From Diploscapter coronatus (taxonomy: Eukaryota; Nematoda; Chromadorea; Rhabditida; Rhabditidae): DNA of 64,000 nt. Made by a program: the position numbers and the translations under genes. Shown piece after piece: positions 11,101-26,100 of the stretch; within the stretch, counting starts at the first letter, position 1; every line of letters begins with the position of its first letter. The notes below the pieces were generated by a model. That model had not been told where the DNA came from. It worked only from the letters and a program-made list of their open reading frames with translations, and did no database searches. The stretch lies in contig OZ038422.1 in the NCBI GenBank assembly GCA_964036155.1, forward strand, positions 80,437,201 through 80,501,200. Reading direction: 5' to 3'.

Positions 11101-14100
11101 AGACGTTGGCTGTTGCTGCGGTTGTGAAGGACTGCTTGAGACTAGTGTCAATTGTGATGACATGAGTCAGTGTCGATCGAACTTGAGGCTTTGACTGTCT
11201 CACAAGACTGACAGCTCCACGGACCTCTTCCTCTTCCCTCTCTTCGATGCGTCGTGCTTGCTGTTGCTCATACAACTCATCGACGAATTCTTCGACTTCC
11301 AACATTTCTTCATGAAGACTGCTAATTGCAAGCCGCTGTTGAATGTTCTGTTTCGTTGTCATCTCACTGTGTTGCTGTTGGGATTCAGTCACTTTTTCCG
11401 TTGTCGAAGTCAATTGGGTCACTTGACGGTCGTCTCTTTGCACGGTCTCTTGAATTCTACTGGCAGAAATTTGATCGGCCGATTTTGTTTGCAAAGTCAT
11501 TTTCTCTTCGATTTTCACTTTCTGGGTAACCTCAGTCTCCAGGTCGTCGAGGATCGTGTCCCACATCGAGTCGGTTGATTGCAAATTCCATTCCTGTTCT
11601 TTGAACTGCTTCACGACGCGTTCTCTGGTCGACGCTCGAAGCTTGATGTTGGTATGTTCATATTGACTTGTTTTCATGTGGATATTTTCGACAGTGCACA
11701 CTTGTGTCGACACTGCCTTAGCACTCAATCGATTTTCAGTCTCACGACGATCAACTTTGAAGATTCGTTCGATAATTTGTGGTTGTTCACTTCTGTCAAA
11801 GTCATAATTCTGGGACTTTTCAAGCAAGGCTGCCCTTTTTGTGCTCAGAGTTTCAGTCCATAGGCGAACTGCTCCCAAGGTCTTTTCTGCTTCCTTTCGC
11901 TCGAACTTCTTGCGAACGATCTTGCCAAAGTAGCTCGAAACTTGAATGTTTTCATCTCCTTGCTCGATGTATTTGCCTTCAACTGACTGCTTGAGTTGTT
12001 CTCTTTGAATCTTCTCGATTCTCTCGGCACTGTCACTTCGCGTTAACATCCTATCATCTGAGCTTGTTTGCTCGATTTTGAATTGCCTTTCTTCGGAGAG
12101 ACGAGGCTGCAGTGGGATATTTTTCTGAGCTTGCACTTCAGAAGGCTCGTTGCTCAAACTTGCTTGTGCTTGAATTTCTCGTAGCTGGGTGGCAATTAAA
12201 TTCATGACCATCTTCTCTTGCTCCTTCAGACCAATAACAGTGATCTCATCCAAGTCAGTCTCGACCGTCGTGTATTGAGACAAAGCGCCTTCTTCTTGAG
12301 CTGGCAAGGTCTTGAACGCATCCTTTGTGATATTCTTATCTTTTCCGGTGAATTCCGTCTTCTGATCGGTATCTCCTAGTTTGTTTGAAATTTCAACATC
12401 TTGCATTGTTTGAGCCAACTTCAAGGCTTCGTACAATTTCCCGGTTGTTTCATTTCGCATCACATCGAGAGCCGCCGCTTGTGGCAATTTTTCGAGAATC
12501 TCTCGTAACTCAGTGCCAGTGTCTTGAGTGGCCAACATTGCGATAACTTCCTTCAGCTTGCGAGCCTCAGAGATACTTTGAGAGATTTCAGCCGATTGAC
12601 TTCGACGTCGATGTAGTTTGACAAACTCACTAGTGAAACGAACATCGTCTTCTCCGAACTCGGCCATACTTCCGGCCACGCTTTCAGTGCAGGTATTATC
12701 CGCGGTGTACTCGGTATGCTCCGAGAGGTCTTCAGCTCGGACATCAATGTCTTTCTGAGCCTCATGAATTTCCATCTTTCTTTCCGTCGAATCTGTCCTC
12801 TCGACTGGGAGAATCAGGTCGTCTGATCGGAGATTTTTGCGGACACTCAGATCCAAAGTCGTTCCAATCTGCTCCTGTTTAGGTGCCGTAGTGGAAAGGG
12901 AGAGGATGTCAGTGGGCTGTGAGCGCATCTTTATCTCGGCATCACCTTCTAACTCCACAGTTACGCTACTCAAGGTGGTCACTTCTTCTTGGGCTTCTCG
13001 CATTCGAGAAGCAGCACTCTCGATTCGCTTATCCTTGATAATACGCTCACTGACCTCGGCATCACTTTGGCTCTTCGCTAACGCACGTTCAATCGATGTT
13101 TCCCTCTTGACAATTGCCTTCAAATCGCTTCCACTGCTTGAACGTTGCACAATTGAGAATTTTCTATCAGTCGACTCCGATCTGGGTGGACCTTGTAATT
13201 GCACTGTCTGATCCAGGTCTTCCTTTCCAGCTGCCTTCGTGCTACGTTCGACACTTAGATTTCTCGTCATTCGAAGGGTCTTTTCGGCTTCTTCCTTTTG
13301 GGGTGGAGGAGCTACAATTCGACCCAGACTCATTCCAGACGCAGCTTCAGTACTGCCAACTTCACGCTGTCTCGACTCGCATCGCACAACTTCGGAACAC
13401 GGTTGAATACCTTCTGCAATGGCAGAATCATCAACGTCTCGTTTCTCTCTCGCAATTCCTGTCTGTATGTCTGTCTGTTGTATTTTGAATGTGCGCTCTG
13501 CCGAGTCTCTCTGTTCTCGCATTGACGCAACGGAAGTGGTCGTGTCTTGTGGCAAACTACGTGAAATATCAACTGATGAATCAATTTGCGTGTCGCCAAA
13601 TGCTGCTAGACTTTTCTGAACTGCTTCAACTTCGCGAGGCCTATCTCTCAATGTCTTCTGAGCATCCTCACTTATGCATTCGGCCTTCACTAGCGTGGTT
13701 GCTTCTTCATGGCTAATTTCGTCTGTTCTCAATCTTGCACTGTCTTTCAACTTTTCTGGCAGAATATTTTGAGTTTGCGATTCAAGCGGGCCCTTGCTTT
13801 TGTCGGCAATGTCTGTTGATAGCTGAGTCAATTCTTCGCTTGGCGCCCGAGTTCTCAAGTCCGTTCTTGTATGATGGCCTTCTTTCATTATGATTGATTC
13901 CGATTCCTCTGATTCTTGTTCGCAATAGGTTGTATCTAGTTTCGTGTCCGAAATTTTCGTTGCTGACATTGATTTTTCAACATTCAATTTTCCACTGACA
14001 AGGAGCTTTGTACTTGCTTCGGCATCGGCCTCACGGGTCACTTGTAATTGACCAGTTTGGACGTCAGTACTGGCACTCACATCGGACTGCATATGAACAC

Positions 14101-17100
14101 TTGCGAATTCACTTTCTTTCGAGACTAAACTTGATAGAATTTCAGCTCCCTTGCCAGCGATTCGCTGCTCAAGGACAGAAGTTGTCGAGGCCTGATCGAT
14201 CCCAAACGATCCGGAAACTTTATCAGGCTGAGCTCGGTCTTTCACCTCTCCGCTGACTTCATCCCGAATTTCCTGTTGCAAGTTTCGATCAATGCTCATT
14301 TCACGCATCTCCGGAGCTTTTGTGGATAATTTATCAGTGACAGAGTCTTTCGAAGGAAGGACGAGCTGAGAGGCATCTTCCTGGCTCTGAGTTCGCCAGA
14401 ATCCAAACGACTCAACGTCTCCCGATTCTTTGCCGCTGAATTCTGCCTCGGTCACATTTTTGCCAACTCTTCTTGATTCAATTGATTCGTCGCGAGGGAT
14501 TTTCGATTTGTCAATATCAACTGAGGAGTCTCTGAATTCTGCAGACCTCGTCGATAAAATCCCTTGGTCCCGATTTTGCTCTTGAATTTGCAATTCGATA
14601 TTTGCTGTCTGATCATCCTTACTGATTGAGGTCTCGTTGAGAAGGGACTCGTCTCCAGCCGCCTTTGTTTTCATCGAAGTCAGTTCTTTGCTTTGGTCTT
14701 TGACTAAAGTCTGACTTTGTTCACTTTGCAATTGAGGTGGCACAAGGACTCCAGCTCCAATGTCAGCTCCAGTTACGAAGTCTCCTTGCTCCTTGAGACT
14801 AATTTGTTCACTTGGCAATTGCACTGATGACTTTTGGACGGTTTGAGTGTCTTGGCTCGGCGGTAACTGACTAATCTCAGAGGTGATGTCGGCGTTAGAG
14901 ATTCCAAATGTGCCATCGAGACGAGCAACTTGGCGAAGTCCCAGGGTGTCAATAACGAATTCATTCTCGTCTTTTCCAAGGTCAACTGTAGGCCCTTCAA
15001 TATCAGATGTCTTGGGAGCAGAAACCTGGACTGTACTGCCAATTGTTGGTGACTGACCACGCATCGTGATTTGAGCATTGTCGTCCTGGCTCTGCGTTTT
15101 CCAAAAGCCAAATGATTCGGCCTCTTCCATCTCTTTGCCCTTGAATTCTGCCGTCTCTATTTGAGATGAGCTGGTAGTTTTTTCGACTGAACTATCTTGC
15201 GGTTGCTTGCTCTTATCAACTGAAATCTTGGATTCATGCAGTTCAGAGGCCTTGGTTGTCAAACTGTCTTTGTCGGTAATCTTCTCTCTAGCTCTCAAGT
15301 CTGCCTCTGAGCTATCTTCACGTCTTCTGATATCCGTATCCTTTTCTAGTTTCTCTTCTGAAGGCGTCTTGGTCTGCAATCCAAGTTTGGCTCCGATCTT
15401 CGACTTGATATCCACGTGGCTTGCTTCAGATTCTGGGGTAGGAGGCTGCAAAATTCCGGTGGAAAGTAACATCCCAGCGCTCTCGTCTCCCTGTTCCTTG
15501 AGCTTGATTTGCTGCTCTGAGGTCAAAACATCCCGCTGAGTAATCTCCGCTGACGTTATAGGAGAAGGCTTGATGATATCGGCCTGGGTACTTGACTCGG
15601 AGATTCCAAGAGTTGTACCAACTCGTTCTTCTGGTCGCATACTCATCAATCCCGACGTCGAGGTCTCGACAATCTTCTCCAAATTGATGGATTTATCGGT
15701 TTCTTGTAATCCTGGCGCTTGAATTCTTGCTGTATCAGTAATCGGAGGTTGTTGACTGCCGAGGATAATTTGAGAACTATCATCATGTTGCTCAGTACTC
15801 CAGAATCCAAATGCACTTTGATCGGCTGGCTCCTTCCCACTCAATTTCATCGCTTCGCGGTTCTTGTCTTCGATTGTTTGCTCAGCTGTCAATTGCTCTT
15901 TCGGCTGACTGACTTCATATAGAATTTGAGTAGAATGTGATTCAGAGGCCTTCGCTTGCAATTTGTCCTTTTCGAGGATTGCCTGACTCGTCAATGTACT
16001 GACCTCATCCATCTCACCCTTTCTTTCGAGATCCTGTTCCTTGATAACTTCGGATTCTGTAGTCGCTTGTAACTTGCTGGCCACGATCGCCTTCATAGTC
16101 TCAACCAGGGTCGCAATTCTTTCCTGGTCTGCTTCTGGAGGTCTCGGGAGGGTACCAGACGCCAACAAGGCTGTGGTTTCCTCGTCTTCTCCGAGTTCTA
16201 GGGCATCGGCAACGATTTCCTCCTTGGTCTTTTCGGGCAATGAGAAGACCCATTCCGCGACTTCGCGCTGCTTCTCAACACTAATTTCTCGAACTGAGGT
16301 GATTCCGTATGAGCGATCAATGTCCTCCTTGGTGACCGTGTATTCAATTGCATCGGGCGACCGCGACTTCCTTTTGAGGACTGAAATTATATTCACTTCC
16401 GCATGTTGCAACCCTTCAATCTGGCTCTCCTCAATTTCTTTGTCTGTTTTCATGACTGCTTCTATTCTTTCTTGTTCAACTTTGCCTATAATTATCTGCT
16501 GCCTTTTGTCAGTAGTGTCGGGCTCAAAGTAAAGGACTTGTCGAGCGGGACCGACTTGCGCTCGCGTACTCGCCGAATCATCGAAGTCTTCTTCTAGGGG
16601 CTTTTCAAACTCGGCGATATCTTCGTCGTCTCGAGCTACGGACGCGCGAAGATTGACCAACATTGACTCAGATCTTTGTAAGCGCAATGGGAATAATCCC
16701 TCCGCTTCCACGTCTCCCTCAACGGTTCTCCAAATTTGCTGGGCATTCTCATCCTGAGACTCTTGCACGGCTATGTGGATTTTCGTATCGCTACTGACGC
16801 GTTGCACTTGTTCACTCGAACCGACCATTTCACTGCCTTGCAACTGAGTTTCTATTTCTGTATCGACAGTTTGAGGTGCGCTCTTTTGAAGGGAACTTGT
16901 TTCTAATGGTTTGTCTTTGCTCAGGATTTTTGCTTGCTCTTGCTCGCCAATCTTTTGGTTGTCAAATGTTTGAGAAATTTCTTCCAAGGTTGCCGACCTC
17001 ATCGAACTTGATTGCACTTCGCTGGGTTTCTCACTAATTCGAGTGGATGCGATTGCCTGATCTCCTGGTGGAGGGGCTTGGGAGTGCAGTCCACATTGGA

Positions 17101-20100
17101 CATTTATGCTCTCATCTCCAAACTCTTTCATAGCTGCCGATAACGAAGTCTTGCTTTTCTCAGACAAAAGGACGTCGTTAGAAAGACTCTTTTCAAGGTT
17201 TGACTGTTCTGTGGTAGTTTCGACACGTTCAACTGAGAATCCACGCTGAGTTTGCTCTTTGACAAGTTCGGGAGCATTGAATTGACTCGAATCATGCTGT
17301 TCTCGTCCAAATTGCTTGTCAAGTGCAGTCATTGATTCACGAGATGCGGCAGTAGTTAGTTTGTTTTGAACTGTAAATTTGTCGGTGAAGATTTTCTCTT
17401 GATCTGCATCTTGAATTTCGTTTTCTAGATTCCAGATTCCAAGTGTTGCCTCGTCGGTGGACTCTTTCATTTTCTGCGAAAGCTGCTCCATTCGCTTCGA
17501 TTTCTCAATTTTCTCTGTCGAAGAAGAGCTTTCTGGCAAAACTAACTCTTTTCCTATGCTGGACTCTTCAAAGGTAGTGCCTTTGGTAGAGAGATCTGTC
17601 GATGATTGATTCTTTGATTTGGTTATCAATTGCGCATTACCCTGATTTTCATCACGGCTTTGGATCACATTTAATGACGTGTCACTTTCTTTTGATGCTT
17701 TCAGGTTCGCTTGAAGAGCCACTTCAGACGGACTTTTGAATAATTGTTGGGTTGAGCTTTTAATTTTGGAATCCTGATCAGTTCGAGACAACGAGTGTAA
17801 TCCACACTGAACGTTGATGCTTTCTTCGCCATACTCTCGCATATCAGCTGATAAGGTAGCCCTATTCTTTTCCGTCAAGAGCGCATCTTCGTATTTAGTT
17901 TCACCAAGTTTGCTTTTCTCTGATACTGTGTCAATTCTCTCGACGGAAAACCCTCGCTGGATTGACTCCTTTTGCCTATCCGGAGCTTCAAATTGACTTC
18001 CCTCGCGAGCCTCTCTTGAAAACTGCTCATCGAATGACGTTGCCGTTTCTCGACTCGCGTTTGTGTCTAACTTTTCTCGCATGGCAATTTTATCACTGCA
18101 GGTTATCTGCTGTTCAGCTGATGGACTCGGACCTTCGGCGCTGTAAATTCCAACCGACATTTCATCGGTGGTCTCCTTCATTCGTTGTGAAAGCCTATCA
18201 CTAGACTTGGATTTTTGAATTTTCTCTGCAGAACTCGAACTTTCAGGCTGCGACAAGTCTTTTCCAATACTTGACTCCACAAGTGTGGTTCCCTTTGTGG
18301 AAAGATCAGTTGATGATTTATTGACCGTTTTAGATATCAGTTGAGCCTCCTCTTGCCCATGGTCGCGACTCTGCTTCACTTCAATCGATGTGTCAATTTG
18401 TTTGGCTGATTGCAAATTTGCCTGATCTTGGAGTTTTCTCGACTCAGAAATGGTTGCACTGCTCTCAATTGAATGCTCGCTTGGGGCTGTTAGGGACTGC
18501 TGAATAAGACCTTGCATTTCTACGCAGATGTCTCCTAATTCTCGAAGACCTGCAAGTTGGCTTGATTCCTGACTCTTGTCTGTCAGCGTGATACCACGTT
18601 GATATTCACTTGGAGATTTGCCGATCTCGAGCTCTTGTGAAGTCGAGTCAATTGCAAACTGACCAGAGCTGACTTCCTTCTCACCAATTCCAAGAGTCTG
18701 CTGGACTTGCTCGCTAACGATTTTTTCCAACTTCTGGTCTGATGTGGAAGTGGCATCGCTTGGAGCTTTTGTCATCAAGAGCCCTTGCTCACTTACGATG
18801 CTCTTCTGCTCGATCAATGATTGAGCCGATTCCTCGAGTGGCTTCGTCGACCAGAAACCTTCCTGAACTTCTTCACGCGATTCTTGTAATTTGATGCCGG
18901 CACTTTGGGTATTTTGATCTACGCCAATAAGTTCAACTCGAGACTTTGAGTCGATCACTTTCAAAAGTTCAGAATCGGTGTCAATTTCCTGATCGCCAGC
19001 CGCGCGACCGCTGAGTTGACTTTGCTCTCTTAGTAATTCTGGCTGAATTTTCGAGGCTTCTCCAATCTCTGATAGCCTGTGTTCTCCAAACTCTTTTTCA
19101 ATGGAGGTCTCTTTCGTTGCACTGACTGAGATCTGTCCAGATATTGTACTCTTCTCAGTGACAACCTTCGAAACATCTTCCATGCTCTGAGAGGGTGGGA
19201 TCAGGGTCGAAACGAGCCCTTCCAATTGAACCTGTGAATCTCCCAGCTCATGGAGCTTTTGACTCGCAGAATCATGGGCGGCTATTTTCAACTTTTCGTC
19301 GGTACTTAATTCTTGGCTTGTTTTCTGGATATCGTGCAAACTATCTGATCGTTCAATCGACAACGACTTTTCTCCGATTGCCTTCGACTTATCGCCAATC
19401 GACTTTTCAACTGACTCATCACTGATTTTGCTGATACTTTGATCCAAAGAAGTGAGATTCTCTTGACTTGCTTTCAAAGAAAGTTCGTCTTTACTCATTT
19501 CAATAGACGGTTTCTCCAAAATTTTTGCCGATGAACCCTCAACTTCGACCGTCTTCCAGAATCCGTGAACGTTTTCATCTCCAGGCTGTTGTAACTTTGC
19601 ATCGGCGCTCTGAAGATTTTGAGCGATTCCAGTGAGTTCAATTTGTGATTGTACATCTTTCGGCTTTGATAATTCAACGATTGAGTCTATTTTCTGATCG
19701 TCTGCTGCACGACTGCTGAGTTGACTTTGCTCTTTCAGGATTTCACCTTGAACCTTCGAGGTTGTTTCTGATTCTGTTGGCTTGAATTCGCCGAATTCTC
19801 GTTCAGTTGAGATTTCTTCGGTTGCACTGACAGATAACTGACCGGAAATAATACTCTTATCCGCGATAACTTGCGACGAACTCTCTGACCTTTGTGTCAA
19901 GGCCGTCAACGTTGACATAATTCCTTCAAGTTGGGCACTAACGTCTGTAAATTCACTAATTGGTTGGCTCATGGTTGACTCTCTTGCTGTATCTCTCATA
20001 TCCGCACTTGTACTAATAGCTTGATCTTGTTGTGGCATGATCTCATGTAAGCTGTCTACTTTCTCAATTGATAGTGACTTTTGGCCTAATTCTTTCGACT

Positions 20101-23100
20101 TTTCGTCGAGTGTTTTGTGGCAAGTTTCATCGCTAATCTTATCAAGTGATTTTTCTAGGCTTGTTAGATTCTCTTGGCTAGCTTTTAGCGACACTTGATC
20201 TTTGACAGTTTCAGATGATCCCGATTCTAAGATTTTTGTTGAGGTGCTTTCATTGTCAACTGTCTTCCAGAACCCATGGACATTTTCTTCAGATGGCTGT
20301 TTAATTGTCGTTGATAGTTTATCAATACTCGAACTCTTCTGGAGGCTTTCTGTCTTCATTTCATGCGGCAAGGATTCTTCGAAACCAATATTCGAGCTAA
20401 TTTCGCGCTGTTCCGAAGCTTGACTTGTCAAATCAGCCCCTTGCCTTTCCGAGATTTTTCCCTCGAAAGACGCACTACTCACTTGATCCGGCCTTATTTT
20501 GCCCATGAATGTGTTCGCAGACTCTTCTTTACTTGAATCCATAGAAGCGCTTTGCTTTATCAACTGTTTTTCATCCACAATTTTCGAGGCGTCTTCAGAG
20601 CTTTGCTTTGGCGGCATTAAAGTTGAAACAGCACCTTCCATTTGTGCACTCACATCTCCAAACTCTTGGAATTGGCTTATTGCGGCATCTCTTGGCACGT
20701 CTTTCAAACTGGTAGTTGTTTCAATTTGCGACTCTTGAACCTGCTTGATTTCATGAGTACTGTCACTCTTCTCAATCAACAACGACTTTTCTCCGATTGC
20801 CTTCGACTTATCGCCAATCGACTTTTCAACTGACTCATCACTGATTTTGCTGATACTTTGATCCAAAGAAGTGAGGTTCTCTTGACTTGCTCTCAAAGAT
20901 AATTGATCTCGAGCCACTTCTCCTTGACCAGTCCCGATAATTTTTGCAGATGTATTCTCATCTCCGACTGTCTTCCAGAATCCATGGACATTTTCTTCTG
21001 ATGGCTGTTTAATTGTCGTCGATAGTTTATCAGTACTTGAGCATTTTTGGAGACTATCTGTTTGAAGGTCGTGCGGTTGACTGTCTCCGAAGCCAACGCT
21101 TGCGCTGATCTCGCGTTGCTCTGAAGCACGACTTGTCAAATCAATCTTTTGCTTTTCAGAGATTTTTCCTTCGTACGATGCTCCGCTAATTTCGTCCGGT
21201 TTGATTTTTCCCATTGAGGTATTCGCGAACTCTTCTTTACTCGAGTCAAATGAAGCACTGGCCTTGAGCTGCGGTCGATCCTTAACGATCCTCGAAATGT
21301 CTTCCATGCTTTGACTGGGTGGAATCAACGTTGAAACTACGCCACCAATTTGAGCACTAACATCTGTAGCTTCACGAATTGGCTGACTCGACTCCCGAAC
21401 TCGAATTGATTCTTTCATACTGGCACTGATACTGACGGAATCTTCTTGGGATTGAGTGATATTGTGCATACTTGAAGACCGTTCAATAGACAGTGATCTT
21501 TGGCCCATCATTTTCGACTTCTGTTTCATTGTTTTCTCACACAACTCATCATTAGTTTTGCTGACGGATTTGTCCAAAGAAGTGAGGTTGTCTTGGCTCG
21601 CCTTCATTGACATCTTGACTTGATTCGTTAAAATTTCTCCTATTTCAAAATCAAGTACAGAGGTGCTTTCTGCGCGATGTGACTTCCAGAATCCGTGGAA
21701 ATTCACCTCCTTTGATTCTTTGAATCGAGCTGATAGTCTGTCTGTGCTGGCGCTCTTTTGAAGAGCGTCTGCTCTCATGTCACGTGAGAGTGAATCTGAG
21801 AATCCAACATGTGAACTGATTTCTCGCTGCTCTGAAGCCCGACTTGAGAGTCCTGCTCTCTGCATCTCGACGACTTTCCTATTGTAAGAGGCACTTCCCA
21901 TTTGATCTGGTCTGACCTTGCCCATCGACGTGTGCGCCGTCACCTCACGACTGGCTCCAAGAGAAAGGCTTCGTTTGAGTAGACGCTTCTCAGCGATTAT
22001 CTTCGACACATCTTCCATGCTTTGCCGTGGAGGTCGCAATGTCGAGACAACACCTCCCACCTGAGCGTGCACGTCTGCGATTTGGCGAATAGATGACATC
22101 GACGCAGAATGTCGGAGTTTGTCGGCCAAACTCGTCGATGCTCCAACAGACTGTTCTCGCAATTGCCTAATTTCTTGCGAGCTCTCGATTTGGTCAATTG
22201 ATAGTGATTTCTGGCCCAATTCCTTTGGACGTCCACTGATCGTCTTCTCAGTTGACTCCTCGCTAACTTTGCTGATATTTTGGTCCAATGAAGTGAGATT
22301 CTCTTGACTTGCTTTCAGTGACATTTGACTCTTTATGGTCTCAATTTGATCTGATTTCAAAATTTTCATCGAACTTTCTCCAGAATCAGACGTCTTCCAA
22401 AAGCCATGAACGTTTTCATCGCCGAATTCCTTCATCTGAGCCGATAACTTATCAGTACTGGTACTTTTCATGAGACTTTCAGCCTGCAGTTCGCTTGGTA
22501 CTGTACTTGAAAATCCAATAGTTTGGCTTGTCTCTCGCTGTTCAGAAGCTTTACTGGATAGGTCGGCTTTTTGAATTTCGGAAATCTTTCCATCGAAGGA
22601 TGTGCTGCTCATTTCATCAGGTTTGATTTTTCCCATAAATGTGCTCGCAGATTCCTCTTTACTCGCGTCCAAAGAAGCACTTTGTTTGACCAACTGCTTT
22701 TGATCCACGATTTTTGAGACATCTTCACTACTCTGCGACGGTGGAATCAACGTTGAGACGACTCCTCCGACCTGAACGCTTACGTCTCCAACCTCGTGCA
22801 GCTTCTGGCTAATTGTCGAATCAGTTGGAGTGTCCTTCAGGCTTTTGCTAATGTCCACGCTCTCATCTCGCAGTTGCTTGATTTCATGCATACTATCGGA
22901 CTTCTCAATTGATAACGATTTCTGTCCCAATTCCATCGACTTTTCAGCGATCTTCTTCTCGCAGGTCTCGTCGCTGACTTTGGAAACATTTTGATCCAAA
23001 GTTGCGAGGCACTCTTGACTTGCTTTCAAAGATAACTGATCTCTAACAGTTTCGACTTGGTCTGATTTCAAGACTTGAGTCGAAGTTCCTTCTGTATCGG

Positions 23101-26100
23101 TCGTTTTCCAGAAGCCATGCACGTTTTCTTCTGATGGCTGTTTAATTGTCGTCGATAGTTTATCACTGCCGGGAGTTTTCTGGAGACTATCTGCCTGTAG
23201 GTCATGAGGCTGAATATCTGAGAAACCGACGCTTGCACTGATCTCTCGTTGCTGAGAGGCTTTGCCTGATAAATCTGCCTGCTGAATTTCTGAGACCTTT
23301 CCTTCATAGGATGTTCCACTGATTTCGTCAGGCTTGACATTCTCTATTGACATTTGAGAAACTTCTTCACTGCTAGCGTCTATCGTAGTGTCTTGTCTGA
23401 TCAAGCGCTTTTCTCGGACAATCTTTGATGCGTCCTCGGAGCTTTGTGGAGGGGATGTCAAGGTCGACAAGACACCTTCAACTTGGACATTCGACTCTCC
23501 AATTTCACGAATCCTTTGACTTTCACTTGTCTCTCGAACTTCTTGTTTCAATTTTTGGTCTACACTCAAGTCTTGACTTGGTTTACTGATATCAAGTTGG
23601 CTCTCTGACTTTTCAATAGACAAGGATTTTTCTCCAAACTCCTTTGACTTGTCTCCTATCGTCTTCCCGATAGATTCATCACTGACTTTGCTAATTGACT
23701 TATCAGTTCCAGCTTGCTCTTCTCGACTTGCCTTCAAAGACATTTGCTCTTTGCCTATTTCGCTTTGTTGCGTCTCCAAGATTTGCGTTGATGAACCTTC
23801 AACCTCAGTAGTTCTCCAGAATCCATGAGCACTTTCTTCACTGGGTTCTTGCAATTTAATGTCTGAGGTTTGCAAATTCGGAATAGTTTCTGTGAGTTCA
23901 GCTCCAACTTTCTTGCCTGATAGCTTCAAGAGTTCGATATCTGATTCGATTTTCTGATCGCCAGCTGCGCGACCACTGAGTTGACCTTGCTCTTTCAGAA
24001 TGTCACTTTGAGTTCGTTCAGCACCTTCAATTTCTGACGGTCTACGCTCTCCAAATTCTTTCTCAATTGAGGTTTCTTTCGCTGAACTGGTCTGCAGTTG
24101 GCTAGAAATTGTGGTAGTATCACTGATAATCTTTGAGGAGCTTTCTGATTTCTGCGTTAGCGCTGTTAAAGTTGATACGATACCCTCAAGCTGAGTGCTT
24201 GTATCTGCAAGTTATCGAATATTTTTATTTCTTTTTCTTCTTATTTGACCAGAACTGGGCGGAAACTGATTTTTTATATCGGAAATTTATACAGAAGTTG
24301 GAGAAAGTGCTTCATATATTGGCAATTGGAAAAGGAAACGAAAACTGAATTCGAAAATTTCGAAAGTCAGAAACAGGAATGTAATTTTGAAATTTCGGAA
24401 AAAGGAAACGGAAAATAGAAATTTTCGTAGCTAATTTAGGTTGTTTTTGTGGTCTAATAAAGTGAAAGATCGTTTGTCGAAAAAATCGAACAAAACCGTG
24501 AGACACAAAGAAAATTACGTAACACTCAAGTGTGGACGGAAATTCCAATTCCGAAAATTTTTTAATCAAGTTTCCGCCAGATCTGGTTATGATAATTTTT
24601 CTCAAACCTGCGCTGGTAGCTTCTGCTTGCGTTTGCCTTATTTCAAGTTGGCTTTCAAATCTCTCAACTGACAGTGATTTCTGCTGACGCTCTTTCGCTT
24701 GGTCGTCAAGAATAATTTCATGATGCTCATCTCTTAGTACTCTACTGACAGTCTGGCCTGAAGGCGTTTGATCGCTGACTTGGCCTTCTTGCAAAATTGG
24801 TTTCACTTCGCTACCGCTTTCAACAATGTTCCAGGTTCCTTGAACATTCTCCTCGCTTGGCGTTTTCATGGTTGCTGACAATAACTCGGTACTTGGACTT
24901 GTTCTCAGTCCTTCTACTTGCATGTCACTAGGCAATTCACTTGTAAAACCGATATTTGCGCTGAGTTCCCGCTGCTGCGAAGCTCTGCTTGACAATTCCG
25001 ACTTTTGCATTTCAGCGAGCTGTTTTTCTTGAGAAACGTTTCTCGTTTGGTCATATAGCTGCTGGCGCAAATTGAGATCTATGTTCTCTTCCTTGCTCTC
25101 AGACATTGATAAACTTTCTTGCAATAATCGCCTGTCATCAATAATCTTGGACGATGTTTCTTCACTTTGATTCGGTGGAGTTAAGGTTGACAAAGTACCT
25201 TCAACCTGCGTACTTACATCTCCCATCTCACGAATTTGAATACTTTGAACAGAGTCTTCGATAAGATCTTTCATACTTGCACTAGAACTTAGTTGCTCTT
25301 CCTGGGGTAGCTTGATCTCGTGAGAACTGTCGACTTTTTCAATCGATAATGACTTTTGACCAATTTCTTTGGACTTTTCAGAAACTATCTTCTCTTGTCC
25401 TTCATCACTGATTTTGTTCAAAGTTTGATCTAACGATGTAATGTCTTCTTGACTGGCTTTTATTGATAGCTGATCTTTCACTGATTCAGATGGTCCAGAT
25501 CCAATAATTTGAGTTGACGCGCTCTCTCCTTCACCCGTTCCCCAGAATCCATGAATATCTTCTTCACCGGATTCTTTCATTCTCGCTTCAATTTGATCTT
25601 TGCTTGAACTCTTTTGGAGGCTGTCTGCTGTCAGATCATGTGGCTGTTGATCTGATAAGCCAATGCTAGAATCTATCTCCCTATATTCTGGTGCTCTGCC
25701 TTCCAAATCTGTTGTCAAAGTTTCCGAAATTGGCTTATTCTGAGAAATTTCACCTGATTGGTCATATTTTTGTTGGCGCAAATTGAGATCTATGTTCTCT
25801 TCCTTGCTCTCAGACATTGATAAACTTTCTTGCAATAATCGCTTATCATCGATAGTTTTCGACGATGTCTCTTCGCTCTGACTTGGAGGTGTTAAGGTTG
25901 ACGAAGTACCTTCAATTTGAGTACGCACATCTCCAATTTCGCGTATCTGACTGCTTTGAATTGAATCTTTGACTTCATCTTTCAGGCTAGTGCTTATTCC
26001 GATTTGTTCATCCCCAGGCTGACAAATTTCATGCGTGCTGTCTGATTGCTCAATTGACAACGATTTTTGACCCAATTCTTTCGATTTTTCGGAAATGGAC

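Noticed and set aside
24312..24607. Apparent C-terminal extension of the exon-12 frame into the intron
   Set aside because: Composition changes abruptly to hydrophobic/aromatic; splicing at 24608/24204 restores the repeat register.
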